Assembly (NCBI RefSeq): GCF_963665355.1 | Contig: NZ_OY762229.1 | Location: 1,860,001 to 1,924,000, forward strand | Reading direction: 5' to 3' | DNA from: an uncultured Desulfobacter sp. | GTDB lineage: Bacteria > Desulfobacterota > Desulfobacteria > Desulfobacterales > Desulfobacteraceae | Length of the DNA: 64,000 bases | Part shown: one piece after another, positions 25,922 through 35,079 of the stretch | Numbering within the stretch: the stretch's first letter is position 1 | How the letters are laid out: each line of letters starts with the position of its first letter | Translations under genes and position numbers: made by a program | Notes under the pieces: model-generated | The model's input: only the letters and a program-made list of their open reading frames with translations | Told to the model about the DNA's origin: nothing | The model's database searches: none

Positions 25922-27151
25922 ATGAAAACTGAAAAAATACTGATCGTGGATGATTTCAAGGAGAACCTCTTTGTCTTAAAAGAGGCCCTCAAAAGCCGGT
26001 ACAAGGTCGTTACCGCGCTCAGCGGTGAGAAAGCCCTGGCCATTGCCGGGGGCGAAAATCCGCCGTCCCTGATACTGCTGGATATCATGATGCCGGAAAT
26101 GGATGGGTATGAAGTCTGCAAAAGACTCAAGGCCTCGCCAAAGACCTGGAACATTCCGATCATATTTGTAACGGCGGTCAAGGAATCCGTTGATGAAGCC
26201 AGGGCTTTCAGCCTCGGCGCCGTCGACTATATCACCAAGCCCTTCAATCCGATCATCGTGCAGGTGAGGGTGGAAAATCACCTGAGGCTAAGAAGAAAGA
26301 GTGAACTTCTCGAACAGCTGGCAATGGTCGACGGGCTCACGGAGCTTCACAACCGCAGATTTTTCGATGATGCCCTGACCAATGAGTGGTTTCGTGCAAA
26401 AAGGGGCGGCCGCGCCCTTTCCCTCCTGTTGCTGGATATCGACCTGTTCAAACTCGTAAACGACCATTACGGACATGCCGTGGGTGACGATTGCCTTAGA
26501 AAGGTTGCCCGAACCCTCGCAGACTCCCTGTGCAGGGCCAGCGACCAACTATGCCGGTTCGGCGGCGAGGAGTTCGCGGCGATCCTGCCCGAAACGGAAA
26601 CGGAACGTGCTTTGGAAACGGCGGAAAGACTTCGAACCAGGGTCATGGCCCTTAACTATCCCCATGCATACTCTCATGTGGCGGACTGTGTTACCGTGAG
26701 TATCGGCGTGGCCACTCTGTTCCCGGAAGGAAGTAATTCAAAAGAAGACCTTATTGCCATTGCCGACGCAAGCCTGTATAAAGCAAAGGCTGCGGGGCGC
26801 AACCGAGTGATCGCTTCCCTGCCCGGCAAAGGTCAGGCCGGTACATACTTACGGACACCTGAGCGGATGCATTCGGATTGCCGCCGAATTCGTTTTAAAA
26901 ATTTTACCCCAAGGAGAGTTCAAATGCCATTTATAAACATCAAGTTACTCGAAGGCGCCCTGACGGATGAGGAAAAGGAAGAGGTCATCAGGCGCGTTTC
27001 CGAAGTCGTTGCGGAGGTCAGAGCTCGGCCCCTTCCCATGGAAAAGGTCTTGCCCCATACGACCTGCATTATCGAAGAAGTTCCCCTGGGCCAGTGGGGA
27101 ATCGGCGGCAAGGTGGTTCCCAAATCGGCCTTGTCGAAAAAAACCGAATAA
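25922..27151 (+). CDS. Response regulator diguanylate cyclase, in-frame with a C-terminal tautomerase
   Basis: 409-aa frame. Receiver at residues 1-125 (ILIVDD; phospho-Asp54 in LLDIMMPEMDGY; Lys in YITKPF). The GGDEF domain at about 140-300 has intact GGEEF (214-218) and an RASD inhibitory site five residues before it, so it should make c-di-GMP and be product-inhibited. It fills the SiaD place in the Sia circuit. Past the cyclase the frame runs without a stop through a 27-residue stretch that looks like translated intergenic sequence into a complete 4-oxalocrotonate-tautomerase-type domain. That domain also has its own SD and ATG (see nested feature). Confidence 0.85.
   Translation: MKTEKILIVDDFKENLFVLKEALKSRYKVVTALSGEKALAIAGGENPPSLILLDIMMPEMDGYEVCKRLKASPKTWNIPIIFVTAVKESVDEARAFSLGAVDYITKPFNPIIVQVRVENHLRLRRKSELLEQLAMVDGLTELHNRRFFDDALTNEWFRAKRGGRALSLLLLDIDLFKLVNDHYGHAVGDDCLRKVARTLADSLCRASDQLCRFGGEEFAAILPETETERALETAERLRTRVMALNYPHAYSHVADCVTVSIGVATLFPEGSNSKEDLIAIADASLYKAKAAGRNRVIASLPGKGQAGTYLRTPERMHSDCRRIRFKNFTPRRVQMPFINIKLLEGALTDEEKEEVIRRVSEVVAEVRARPLPMEKVLPHTTCIIEEVPLGQWGIGGKVVPKSALSKKTE
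26924..27151 (+). CDS. 4-oxalocrotonate tautomerase-family protein nested in the cyclase frame
   Basis: 75 aa starting MPFINIKLLEG, so that removal of Met would free the catalytic Pro1 of the family. WGIGGKVV near the end is the other hallmark. AAGGAGAG lies 8 nt before the ATG at 26924, which supports independent initiation. The frame is the same as the upstream cyclase (codon 335), and no stop separates them. Compared with xylH-type 4-OT, Arg11 is Ala and the Arg39 position is not Arg, so activity on classical substrates is doubtful. It precedes a candidate RiPP precursor gene. Confidence 0.7.
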   Translation: MPFINIKLLEGALTDEEKEEVIRRVSEVVAEVRARPLPMEKVLPHTTCIIEEVPLGQWGIGGKVVPKSALSKKTE

Positions 27152-27242
27152 AACATGAGTATTGATCCGAACCATAGCTCATAACTGATGGGAAAGAGTT
27201 GATTACCGATGAACATGTACTAACAACTGAGAGGAGATTATT

Positions 27243-27728
27243 ATGAGCGCAGAAGAGATCACGGTAAAAAAATCACATAAGATTGATCAGAAAATAAGAG
27301 ATATCTGCATCAACTATATGGAGCTTATGTTGACCTGCGGCAGGGATGAAAAAAACCGCGACAGCTTTTTCGAGAATCCACGTCCCTATTTGAACGGTAT
27401 CGGTATGGTGATACCGGAAAAGGTTTCCATCCATCTTAAGGTCGGGCAGAGTTTTCCTGCGCTCTTCCTCAAGACGGCGGAGGGAAAGATTGCGATCTAT
27501 GAGGGCAAACTATGCCTTAAGGTTGTCGAGGAGATGAGGGACCATACGAAACATATGGAAAAGGTCGTATTGAAAGAGCAGGGCGAAATTGATGTCAACG
27601 TCCACGCATCATTGAATGACCCCGACGTACAGGGCGTTGTCGTGATGCCGTTTTTTGATCTCTATACCGATATCCTCGGAGAGGTTAAATTCCAGGATGG
27701 TGCGGAGATTATCCTGACAAGCTGTTAG
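27243..27728 (+). CDS. Hypothetical protein with nitrile-hydratase-leader-like segment; candidate RiPP precursor
   Basis: 161 aa, AGGAG 8 nt before the ATG. Residues about 38-66 (DSFFENPRPYLNGIG, then VIPEKVSIHLKV) resemble the NHLP leader pattern FxxxPxxxLxxxGxxIPxxVxVxV that feeds RiPP enzymes. The protein ends in EIILTSC, three residues (Thr, Ser, Cys) that a cyclodehydratase could in principle act on. It lacks a GG or GA cleavage site and is longer than most NHLP precursors, so it could instead be a partner protein. Its position between the tautomerase and the kinase/phosphatase, in a cluster with rSAM and YcaO genes, supports a link to the RiPP pathway. Confidence 0.5.
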   Translation: MSAEEITVKKSHKIDQKIRDICINYMELMLTCGRDEKNRDSFFENPRPYLNGIGMVIPEKVSIHLKVGQSFPALFLKTAEGKIAIYEGKLCLKVVEEMRDHTKHMEKVVLKEQGEIDVNVHASLNDPDVQGVVVMPFFDLYTDILGEVKFQDGAEIILTSC

Positions 27729-27873
27729 TTCAGGTTATCACGACAAGGTCGTTAAAGTGAGTCATAAAGTCTCTAACCGGGGATCATTGAACTATCAAAA
27801 CTCTCCTTTTAGGGGCTTTTTCTTTTAGTTATTTTTAGGTGTAAATCCTCTTGCGGGAAGATAAGGGCCACAT

Positions 27874-30800
27874 ATGAATATTGCCGATTATAAGATAATG
27901 CATACGCTGTATCACGATCAGAAGTATATCGTCTACCGCGCCCGACATAAAGAAACCGCTTCGTCCCGCATCTTGAAAGTACTGAAGAAAAAATCAGCAT
28001 TTCACTTTAAATACCTGCACGGCCTTCAGAACGAATATGAGCTGCTTTGCCGGATTACCTCCGACTATGTGGTCAAACCAATTGATTTTATTACAACCGG
28101 CGATTTCAGTATCCTTGTACTGGAAGATATCGACGGGCACACCCTGAAGGAGGAGATTCAAAGCGCCCCCCTCTCCCTTGCCAGGTTCCAGGTAATTTCA
28201 GGGCAACTCATGGAGGCCATTTCAGCCGTTCACCAGCAGGATATCATTCACCGGGATATCAATCCCGATAATATCATATGGAATCCAGTCAGTGCCAAAA
28301 TTAACCTTATCGATTTTGATATTGCCACAAAGTTCAACCAAAAAATTTTATACAACGGTAATCCCGATTCCCTGGAAGGCACATTGTCCTATATTTCACC
28401 GGAGCAGACCGGAAGGGTAAACCGCCGTGTGGACCATCGGTCGGACCTCTATTCCCTTGGAATCACCTTTTATGAAATGATCACCGGCGTTCCTGTTTTC
28501 GAATATGAAAATCCCCTTGAAATCGTTTATGCCCACCTGGCCCGCGCCCCCTTGCCGCCCCATGAATTAAACACAACGCTACCGAACACCCTTTCTTGCA
28601 TCATACTTAAATTGATAGAAAAAAATCCAAGGAAACGCTATCAATCCGTTCAGGGCCTGCAATATGATCTTTTCAGGGCGTTCGAAAACGTCGAGGCAGC
28701 GTTCACCCTCGGAGAAAAGGATTACACGGGGAAACTGCAGGTTACGGAGACGTTGTACGGCCGGATTGATGAGCGGTCATCCCTCTTGGCAGCATACCAC
28801 AGGCTTGGGCAAAAAAAGAGGGAGGTGGTTCTGGTTGCCGGTCTTCCCGGAACCGGGAAAACCTCCCTTGTAAGCGAACTGCATAAACCCATAACCCGGG
28901 ATCAGGGATATTTCCTCAGCGGGAAATTCGATCAGCTGCAGCGATCGGTTCCCTACGCGGCTTTGGGCCTGGCGCTCGGCCAGTTCTGCGATCTGCTCTT
29001 GAGCGAGCCCCAGGACGTGCTGGATCAATGGAAGGCGCGTATTCTAAATGCCGTGAATCCGCTGGGAAAGTTGTTGACGGATATTGTTCCCAACCTCATG
29101 GAGATCATCGGCAAACAACCCGACATCCCTGAAATCGGCGGCGACCAGGCGATGGGGCGTTTTAACCATGTGTTTTCCTCTTTTTTAAAAGCCGTTGCAA
29201 CCGAAGAGAAACCTGTCGTCCTGTTTATAGACGACCTGCAATGGGCCGACCTCGAATCCCTCTCCGTGTTGAGTCTGATCAGTGAAGACATTGAAAATTC
29301 ATATCTCCTCGTTGTCGGCGCATACAGGGATAACGAAATCACCACCGACCACCCCTTCCTGCCCTTCATCCAAAGGCTTGCTGAGAACGATGTTCAAGTC
29401 ACCACCATTAATGTCGGCAATCTCACGCCAGCCGATGTTAAAGAATGGCTTGCCCATACATTGCGGTCCGATACGGATCCTGCGGTCACCGAAGATCTGG
29501 CTGACCTCATCTTTCAAAAAACCGGGGGCAATGCGTTCTTTTTCAATCAGTTTTTGAAAAATCTCCACGCAAGGGGGCTCCTGGATTTTGATTTTAAACA
29601 TCGAAGGTGGTCATGGGATACAGCCGAAATAAGGGCTTTGAACATAACAGACAATGTTGTGAACCTACTGGTGCAGAAAATAGAACAGCTGTCAGATGAA
29701 ATACAGGGCATTTTAAGGCTGGCCGCATGTATCGGCCAGGCCTTCGAACTTTCTACCCTGTCCGTTATTTCAGGTCAATCAACAGAAGCACTGACCCTGC
29801 TGCTTGAAGCCGCCTTAATTCAAGAACTGATCCAGGCGGAGGGAGAAAACCGGTACAAATTTATTCATGATCGGGTTCAACAAGCCGTTTACAGCATGAT
29901 AGATCTTTCGACCCGACAGAAACTGCATCTTTCCATCGGCCGCCTGCTGTTAAATTCCATGGCGCTGCCGGATCGATTCCATGAGATAAAAGAGGTCGGA
30001 AATGTTCTTTTCAATGTCGTCAACCACCTCAATATGGGCATGGACCGGATCTGCGATAATGATGAGAAACTGATCCTTGTAAGATTGAACCTCTCTGCAA
30101 GTAAAAAGGCCAGGCTCTCTGCAGCCTTCAATATCAGTACGGATTATATCAGGACGGCCCTTGCGCTTCTACCTGAAAACCACTGGCAAAATCATTATGA
30201 TCTGACCCGGGAAATATATGATCAAGCCATTCAATGTTATTTCCTGTCCCGGGATACCGGGCAGCTTGAAGTCCATATCGACACCGTTTTATCATCGGCA
30301 CTTTCAGTATCCCACCGCTGCGTTGCCCATGAATACCGCATTATGAACCTTATCGCGCAAAATCAGCATCTTTTAGCTGCGGAAAAGATCCTGGAGATAT
30401 TCACATCCCTGGGGGTTTCCATTCCAACCGAACCGGAACCTTCCCATATCGGCAGGGAAATCAACAGTACGCAAACCCTGATAGAACGTTATGGTATGGA
30501 TAATATCATCAATCTGCCGCCGATGGACGACCCGGAAACAAGGCTGATCCTGCGCCTTTATTATACGGGCGCAACGGCCTTCATGTTTTCCAAGTACCAG
30601 AACATACTGCCGCTTTTGACCTCAAGGATGACGGCGTTGATCCTTGAGAACGGACTGTGTCCGGAAACGCCTTATGTTCTTTGCCTCTACGGCACCGTAC
30701 GAATCGTTGCGGGTGATATTTCCGGAGCGTATAAGATTGGAAAGATTGCCCGTGAGCTGATCGAAAACCGGTTATGCGACGATGCCATGCGCGTGAGATC

Positions 30801-33147
30801 CATCACCCCCTTTTACCTTTATATAGCAGGAAACCGGCAGCATTACAGGGAGGTATCGCAAAGCCTGATCGACCTTCACCCCTTTGCGCTCAATGCCGGC
30901 GACTATGTTTACGGCGGCTATATCATCGCCCACTACATGGCGTTTCTGGCGCGCAGCAGCACCCCGCTCTCCGTCTGGTATGAAAAACTCATCTTCATAC
31001 GCCCGCATCTCTCCCTTCAAAAGGAGAGAATTATGCTTGCGCTCTTTGCCTCCGATATACACCTGAATGCCGAACTGACCGGCCAGGTGCTCCCTTCGGA
31101 GATCATTGAACTGGATTTTGAAAAGATATCCAGCGGTCTGCCCCCCGATGCCCTGAGGCTATGCAGGATGTGCGAGTATCTGATGAGGGTAAAATCCGCA
31201 GTCATCTTTGAACGCAACGACCGACTGTCTTCCGATGTCGCGATTTTCGAAGAAAACTGGAGCCGGATCCGGGCACGCCTGACATACATCACCAGCGATT
31301 ACTACCTCTATTTCACCCTGGCCTATCTGCATCTTCACACCGTAACAGAGGATGAAAAAGAGAAAGCAGCGTTCCTTACAAAGGCTGCGGCAGGCTTGAA
31401 AGTGATGAAAAGCTGGGCAATAATCGGCTCTACCAATTTCTCCCATAAATACCATCTGCTGCAAGCTGAAATGCACCGCATACAGGGAAATTTTTGCCAG
31501 GCGGGGGCGCATTACGACAGGGCAATCGAAAAAGCAATTGAAAACGCGTATATAAACGAAGCGGCCATTGCAAACGAACTTGCGGCCAGATTCTACATGC
31601 ACAACGGGCGAGACAGGATCGCCTCCCTGTATTTCAGCGAGGCCAGGGCATGTTATCAGCAATGGGGAGCCGCTGCAAAGGTGTCCCACCTCGATACCAA
31701 TTATCCCAAGTATACGGGCCATTCATCATACCCGGGTAAGGCGAACATGAACTTCACGACGGGAACCATGGCCAAAACGAGCGCAGGCCACCTGGATATC
31801 GCCACCATTTTAAAGGCATCCCAGACCCTTTCCAGAGAGGTACAGTTGCAGCAGCTTTTGGACAGGATGCTCAGAATCCTGATGGAAAACGCAGGGGCCC
31901 GGACAGTTGTCCTGATTCGAAATCAGGACGGTCGTCTGCTCATCCAGGGAGAAGGGCGCCTGGAGACCGGAACTCAGGTGCTCCAGGCACTGCCCGTTGA
32001 CGATTCCCGGAACATCCCCCTTGCCGTGATCCATTTCGTGGCCCGTACCCGGGAGACCCTGGTATTTGAAAACCTCTCCCGGAGTCCCGAATACGGTTCA
32101 GATGAGTATATCACCCGACATCAGCCGAAATCCGCCGTCTGTTTTCCCATCATCAAGCAAACGGAACTTACCGGTATGGTTTACCTTGAAAACAACCTGA
32201 TCGAAGGGGCCTTCACGCCGTCACGCCTGGAGGTGCTCAGCATGCTTTCCACCCAGATTGCCATCTCCATGGAGAATGCAGAACTTTATGAAGACCTGGA
32301 GGAAAAGGTCCGGCAGCGAACCCACGACCTTCAGAGGGTGCACGAAGAACTCGAGGAGAGCCACAGGGAACTTGCTAAAAACCACAAGAAGATCACCGAC
32401 AGCGTCACACAGGCCGTGCGCATCCAGGACGCGGCTCTGCCCGACGATGGGACCATTGCGGCGCTTCTGCCGAACCATTTTATTTTTTTCCGCCCCTGTG
32501 CAACGGTCAGCGGAGATTTCTACTGGATTCGGAAAATCGAAGACAAGATCATCACGGCGGTTGCAGACTGTACGGGACACGGCGTCCCCGGTGCCCTGGT
32601 CAGCATGCTGGGCATCGCTTTTCTCAATGATATCGTGCCGAGGATGGCTGAACAGAAAAGGCTCTTTCCCGACCAGATCCTGGGAGAGCTCAGGACAAAG
32701 GTAAAAACCGCTTTCAAGCAGCACGGTGATCCCGCCGAGCAGCAGGAGGGAATGGATATGGGGCTTTGCACCATTGATCTCAAAGCCCGCAGGATCCGGT
32801 TCTCAGGAGCCCATCATCCCCTGTTGATGATCAGGGACGAAAAGCTCCTCGAGTTCAAGGGCGACAGGATGCCCATTGCCGTTCACCACAGGGAGAAGCC
32901 TTTCACGGCCCATGATATTTCATTGGAAGAAGGCGATATGCTCTATCTGTTTTCAGACGGTTTCATCGATCAGATCGGCGAGAAATCCGGAAAAAAGTTC
33001 ATGAAGGGACATTTTAAAAAATTGCTCCTGGATATCTCCGGGACCCCCCTGCATCAACAGAAAGAAACATTATACAACCGGTTTAAAGAGTGGAAGGGCA
33101 ACTTTCCGCAGGTCGATGACATCCTGATTCTTGGATTCCGGCTTTGA
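27874..33147 (+). CDS. Giant Ser/Thr kinase - AAA ATPase - TPR - GAF - SpoIIE phosphatase
   Basis: 1757 aa. Kinase domain at about residues 10-270 with IIHRDINPDN (catalytic loop) and LIDFDIAT, a DFD in place of DFG, then GTLSYISPEQTGR. A predicted ATPase of the AAA_16 type follows, with Walker A GLPGTGKTS near 323 and LFIDDLQWAD near 450; then a long helical TPR-like region to about 1290. GAF spans 1314-1469, a coiled coil follows, and a PP2C-like SpoIIE domain occupies 1535-1757 with its metal-binding acids (SGDFYW, ADCTGHGVPGA, LFSDGFID, VDDILIL). The C-terminal domain is the kind found in SiaA, so it is the natural phosphatase for the SiaC-like protein, opposing SiaB (inference). No TM segment seen. 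Confidence 0.85.
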   Translation: MNIADYKIMHTLYHDQKYIVYRARHKETASSRILKVLKKKSAFHFKYLHGLQNEYELLCRITSDYVVKPIDFITTGDFSILVLEDIDGHTLKEEIQSAPLSLARFQVISGQLMEAISAVHQQDIIHRDINPDNIIWNPVSAKINLIDFDIATKFNQKILYNGNPDSLEGTLSYISPEQTGRVNRRVDHRSDLYSLGITFYEMITGVPVFEYENPLEIVYAHLARAPLPPHELNTTLPNTLSCIILKLIEKNPRKRYQSVQGLQYDLFRAFENVEAAFTLGEKDYTGKLQVTETLYGRIDERSSLLAAYHRLGQKKREVVLVAGLPGTGKTSLVSELHKPITRDQGYFLSGKFDQLQRSVPYAALGLALGQFCDLLLSEPQDVLDQWKARILNAVNPLGKLLTDIVPNLMEIIGKQPDIPEIGGDQAMGRFNHVFSSFLKAVATEEKPVVLFIDDLQWADLESLSVLSLISEDIENSYLLVVGAYRDNEITTDHPFLPFIQRLAENDVQVTTINVGNLTPADVKEWLAHTLRSDTDPAVTEDLADLIFQKTGGNAFFFNQFLKNLHARGLLDFDFKHRRWSWDTAEIRALNITDNVVNLLVQKIEQLSDEIQGILRLAACIGQAFELSTLSVISGQSTEALTLLLEAALIQELIQAEGENRYKFIHDRVQQAVYSMIDLSTRQKLHLSIGRLLLNSMALPDRFHEIKEVGNVLFNVVNHLNMGMDRICDNDEKLILVRLNLSASKKARLSAAFNISTDYIRTALALLPENHWQNHYDLTREIYDQAIQCYFLSRDTGQLEVHIDTVLSSALSVSHRCVAHEYRIMNLIAQNQHLLAAEKILEIFTSLGVSIPTEPEPSHIGREINSTQTLIERYGMDNIINLPPMDDPETRLILRLYYTGATAFMFSKYQNILPLLTSRMTALILENGLCPETPYVLCLYGTVRIVAGDISGAYKIGKIARELIENRLCDDAMRVRSITPFYLYIAGNRQHYREVSQSLIDLHPFALNAGDYVYGGYIIAHYMAFLARSSTPLSVWYEKLIFIRPHLSLQKERIMLALFASDIHLNAELTGQVLPSEIIELDFEKISSGLPPDALRLCRMCEYLMRVKSAVIFERNDRLSSDVAIFEENWSRIRARLTYITSDYYLYFTLAYLHLHTVTEDEKEKAAFLTKAAAGLKVMKSWAIIGSTNFSHKYHLLQAEMHRIQGNFCQAGAHYDRAIEKAIENAYINEAAIANELAARFYMHNGRDRIASLYFSEARACYQQWGAAAKVSHLDTNYPKYTGHSSYPGKANMNFTTGTMAKTSAGHLDIATILKASQTLSREVQLQQLLDRMLRILMENAGARTVVLIRNQDGRLLIQGEGRLETGTQVLQALPVDDSRNIPLAVIHFVARTRETLVFENLSRSPEYGSDEYITRHQPKSAVCFPIIKQTELTGMVYLENNLIEGAFTPSRLEVLSMLSTQIAISMENAELYEDLEEKVRQRTHDLQRVHEELEESHRELAKNHKKITDSVTQAVRIQDAALPDDGTIAALLPNHFIFFRPCATVSGDFYWIRKIEDKIITAVADCTGHGVPGALVSMLGIAFLNDIVPRMAEQKRLFPDQILGELRTKVKTAFKQHGDPAEQQEGMDMGLCTIDLKARRIRFSGAHHPLLMIRDEKLLEFKGDRMPIAVHHREKPFTAHDISLEEGDMLYLFSDGFIDQIGEKSGKKFMKGHFKKLLLDISGTPLHQQKETLYNRFKEWKGNFPQVDDILILGFRL

Positions 33148-33214
33148 ACGGATTGGCCGGCATCCCATGCCCAGCCATATTTAACCATCATGAGTGAATG
33201 GCGAGTTTTATGCC

Positions 33215-35050
33215 ATGACCCAAAACGAAGATAAAAATATAGCCAGCAGAATCAATTCGGCCCTGTCCGGCGGTGACGTCCTTTTTATCGTTCCGCCGTT
33301 TTCCAGATCCTGTCTCGGCGCCATGCTGGACCCCCATCTCCTTCAATCCATCTCCATCGACAGCGGGCTTGGGGCCGAAGTCCTCTATTTGAACGTTCTG
33401 CTCGCCTCCATGATCGGCATTGATCGATTTGAAAAAACCGGCAACGCACCCAGATCCTGGATGGTAGGGGAACGGCTGTTTGCCCGGGCCGCTCATGCTC
33501 TACCGCAGCTGGGCGTTCCCCAGGAGGAGCTCTTTGCCCTGGGGGAAAACAAAAAGAAAAGACCTTCTCCGGCTCCCCACCCGGTAGATCCTCAATTCGA
33601 TCCACTGCCCTGGCTTGACCTGGAAGAGACCTGCTTCTCATTCTCGGACCAGGTGGCACCTGTTGTAGCGGCAAGGGGATACAAGATCATCTGGCTCAAT
33701 ATCGGCTGGGAACAGATCAACTGCGCCCTTGCCCTTATCGACAGGATAAAGTCAGCCGCACCCGACACCCTCTTCATGATAGGGGGGCTGAACTGCGAAG
33801 CTGCCATGGCAAGGGGCATTGCGGCGATGAACAGTAATGTGGATTATATATTCCAAGGAGAAATCGAGGCGGCATATGCACAGTTCCTAAAAGGATATAC
33901 CCAAGGAAAGCGCCCTGACCATCGCATCCTCAGGGGAGGCCCCGTAAAGGACATGGACCTGTTACCCCTGCCCGACTATGCCGCCTATTTTCACCAGGCA
34001 GACCTTTTTTTCGAAGACAAGCGCCCGGAAAAACTGGCCCTGGCCTATGAAACCAGCAGGGGATGCTGGAAAGGGCAGAAGCAGAGATGTGCGTTCTGCG
34101 GCCTGAGTTGCGATGAACGGATCCAATACCGCTTCAAGAGCCCTGCAAAGGTTCGTTCCGAACTCGCTGTGATCAGCAAAAAATATAAAAATATCATCGT
34201 GTTCATGACGGATCACACCCCGCCCTCCTCCTATTACCGGGAATTGTTCCCCACGCTTAGGCTTCCGGACGGTTTTTCCATGCGCTATCAGCTGGTGGCC
34301 GCACTGACCCTCAAGGATCTGATTAACCTTAAAAAAGCGTCTGTCAACCGCATACAGCCCGGTATAGAGGCATTGACCACCCCGCTCTTGAACGCCATCC
34401 ACAAGGGGGTAAAGGCCCACCAGAATCTGGCTCTGCTTCGAAATGCCATGTCCACGAATATCTTTGTCTACTGGTATCTGCTCTGGGGACTGCCGGGAGA
34501 CCGGCCCGAGGATTATGAGAAGACCATTGAGCTCATTCCCCTGCTGCGGCATCTGCAACCCCCGGAACTCCTGGCCCACGTACGTTTTGAAAAATTCGGG
34601 CTCTATGTGGAGCGCCCGGAGGATTACGGAATCACGAACCTGCAACCGGAAAAGGCCTATGCAGTGATCTTTCCTGAAAATGCCGACCGGGAGAAACTGG
34701 CATTCCGTTATACCGGTGATTACCCCTGCGGCTCCCATGATCGGCCCGACATAATCCAAAGGCTTGAACAGGAGGTTCGTACCTGGAAGGATTCCTGGAG
34801 AGCGGTCAGTCTGGTCATGGTCCTGTTCTGGGATCAATATGTGATCCATGACACCCGGTTCGCCAGCCAATCCCATAAAACATATTCCATGGACCGAGAC
34901 CAGGCCAAAGAGGTGATGCGCCATTGCCGGTATACGGGTTCCCGCCAGCAGGAGTGGGCCCTGGAACATAAACTGGCCATTATTGCCGACGCCCATTACG
35001 TGCCCCTGGTAACCGCCTCTCCCCAACTGCTGCTGGAACTGGAAGCTTAG
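33215..35050 (+). CDS. B12-binding radical SAM RiPP maturase (RiPP maturation radical SAM protein 1 type)
   Basis: About 611 aa. The N-terminal 230 residues form a cobalamin-binding-like domain (VLFIVPPFS-type start, then IIWLNIGWEQINCALALI and LFMIGGLNCEAAMARGIA). The radical SAM core has RGCWKGQKQRCAFCGL: the Cx7CxxC spacing typical of this RiPP maturase group, near residues 283-294. Such enzymes act on NHLP/Nif11-leader peptides. I prefer the ATG at 33215; a GTG at 33194 gives seven more residues. It lies 30 bp before the TOMM cyclodehydratase gene. Confidence 0.82.
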   Translation: MTQNEDKNIASRINSALSGGDVLFIVPPFSRSCLGAMLDPHLLQSISIDSGLGAEVLYLNVLLASMIGIDRFEKTGNAPRSWMVGERLFARAAHALPQLGVPQEELFALGENKKKRPSPAPHPVDPQFDPLPWLDLEETCFSFSDQVAPVVAARGYKIIWLNIGWEQINCALALIDRIKSAAPDTLFMIGGLNCEAAMARGIAAMNSNVDYIFQGEIEAAYAQFLKGYTQGKRPDHRILRGGPVKDMDLLPLPDYAAYFHQADLFFEDKRPEKLALAYETSRGCWKGQKQRCAFCGLSCDERIQYRFKSPAKVRSELAVISKKYKNIIVFMTDHTPPSSYYRELFPTLRLPDGFSMRYQLVAALTLKDLINLKKASVNRIQPGIEALTTPLLNAIHKGVKAHQNLALLRNAMSTNIFVYWYLLWGLPGDRPEDYEKTIELIPLLRHLQPPELLAHVRFEKFGLYVERPEDYGITNLQPEKAYAVIFPENADREKLAFRYTGDYPCGSHDRPDIIQRLEQEVRTWKDSWRAVSLVMVLFWDQYVIHDTRFASQSHKTYSMDRDQAKEVMRHCRYTGSRQQEWALEHKLAIIADAHYVPLVTASPQLLLELEA

Positions 35051-35079
35051 AATCAAAAAAAGGCTGGGAAAACGAAATT

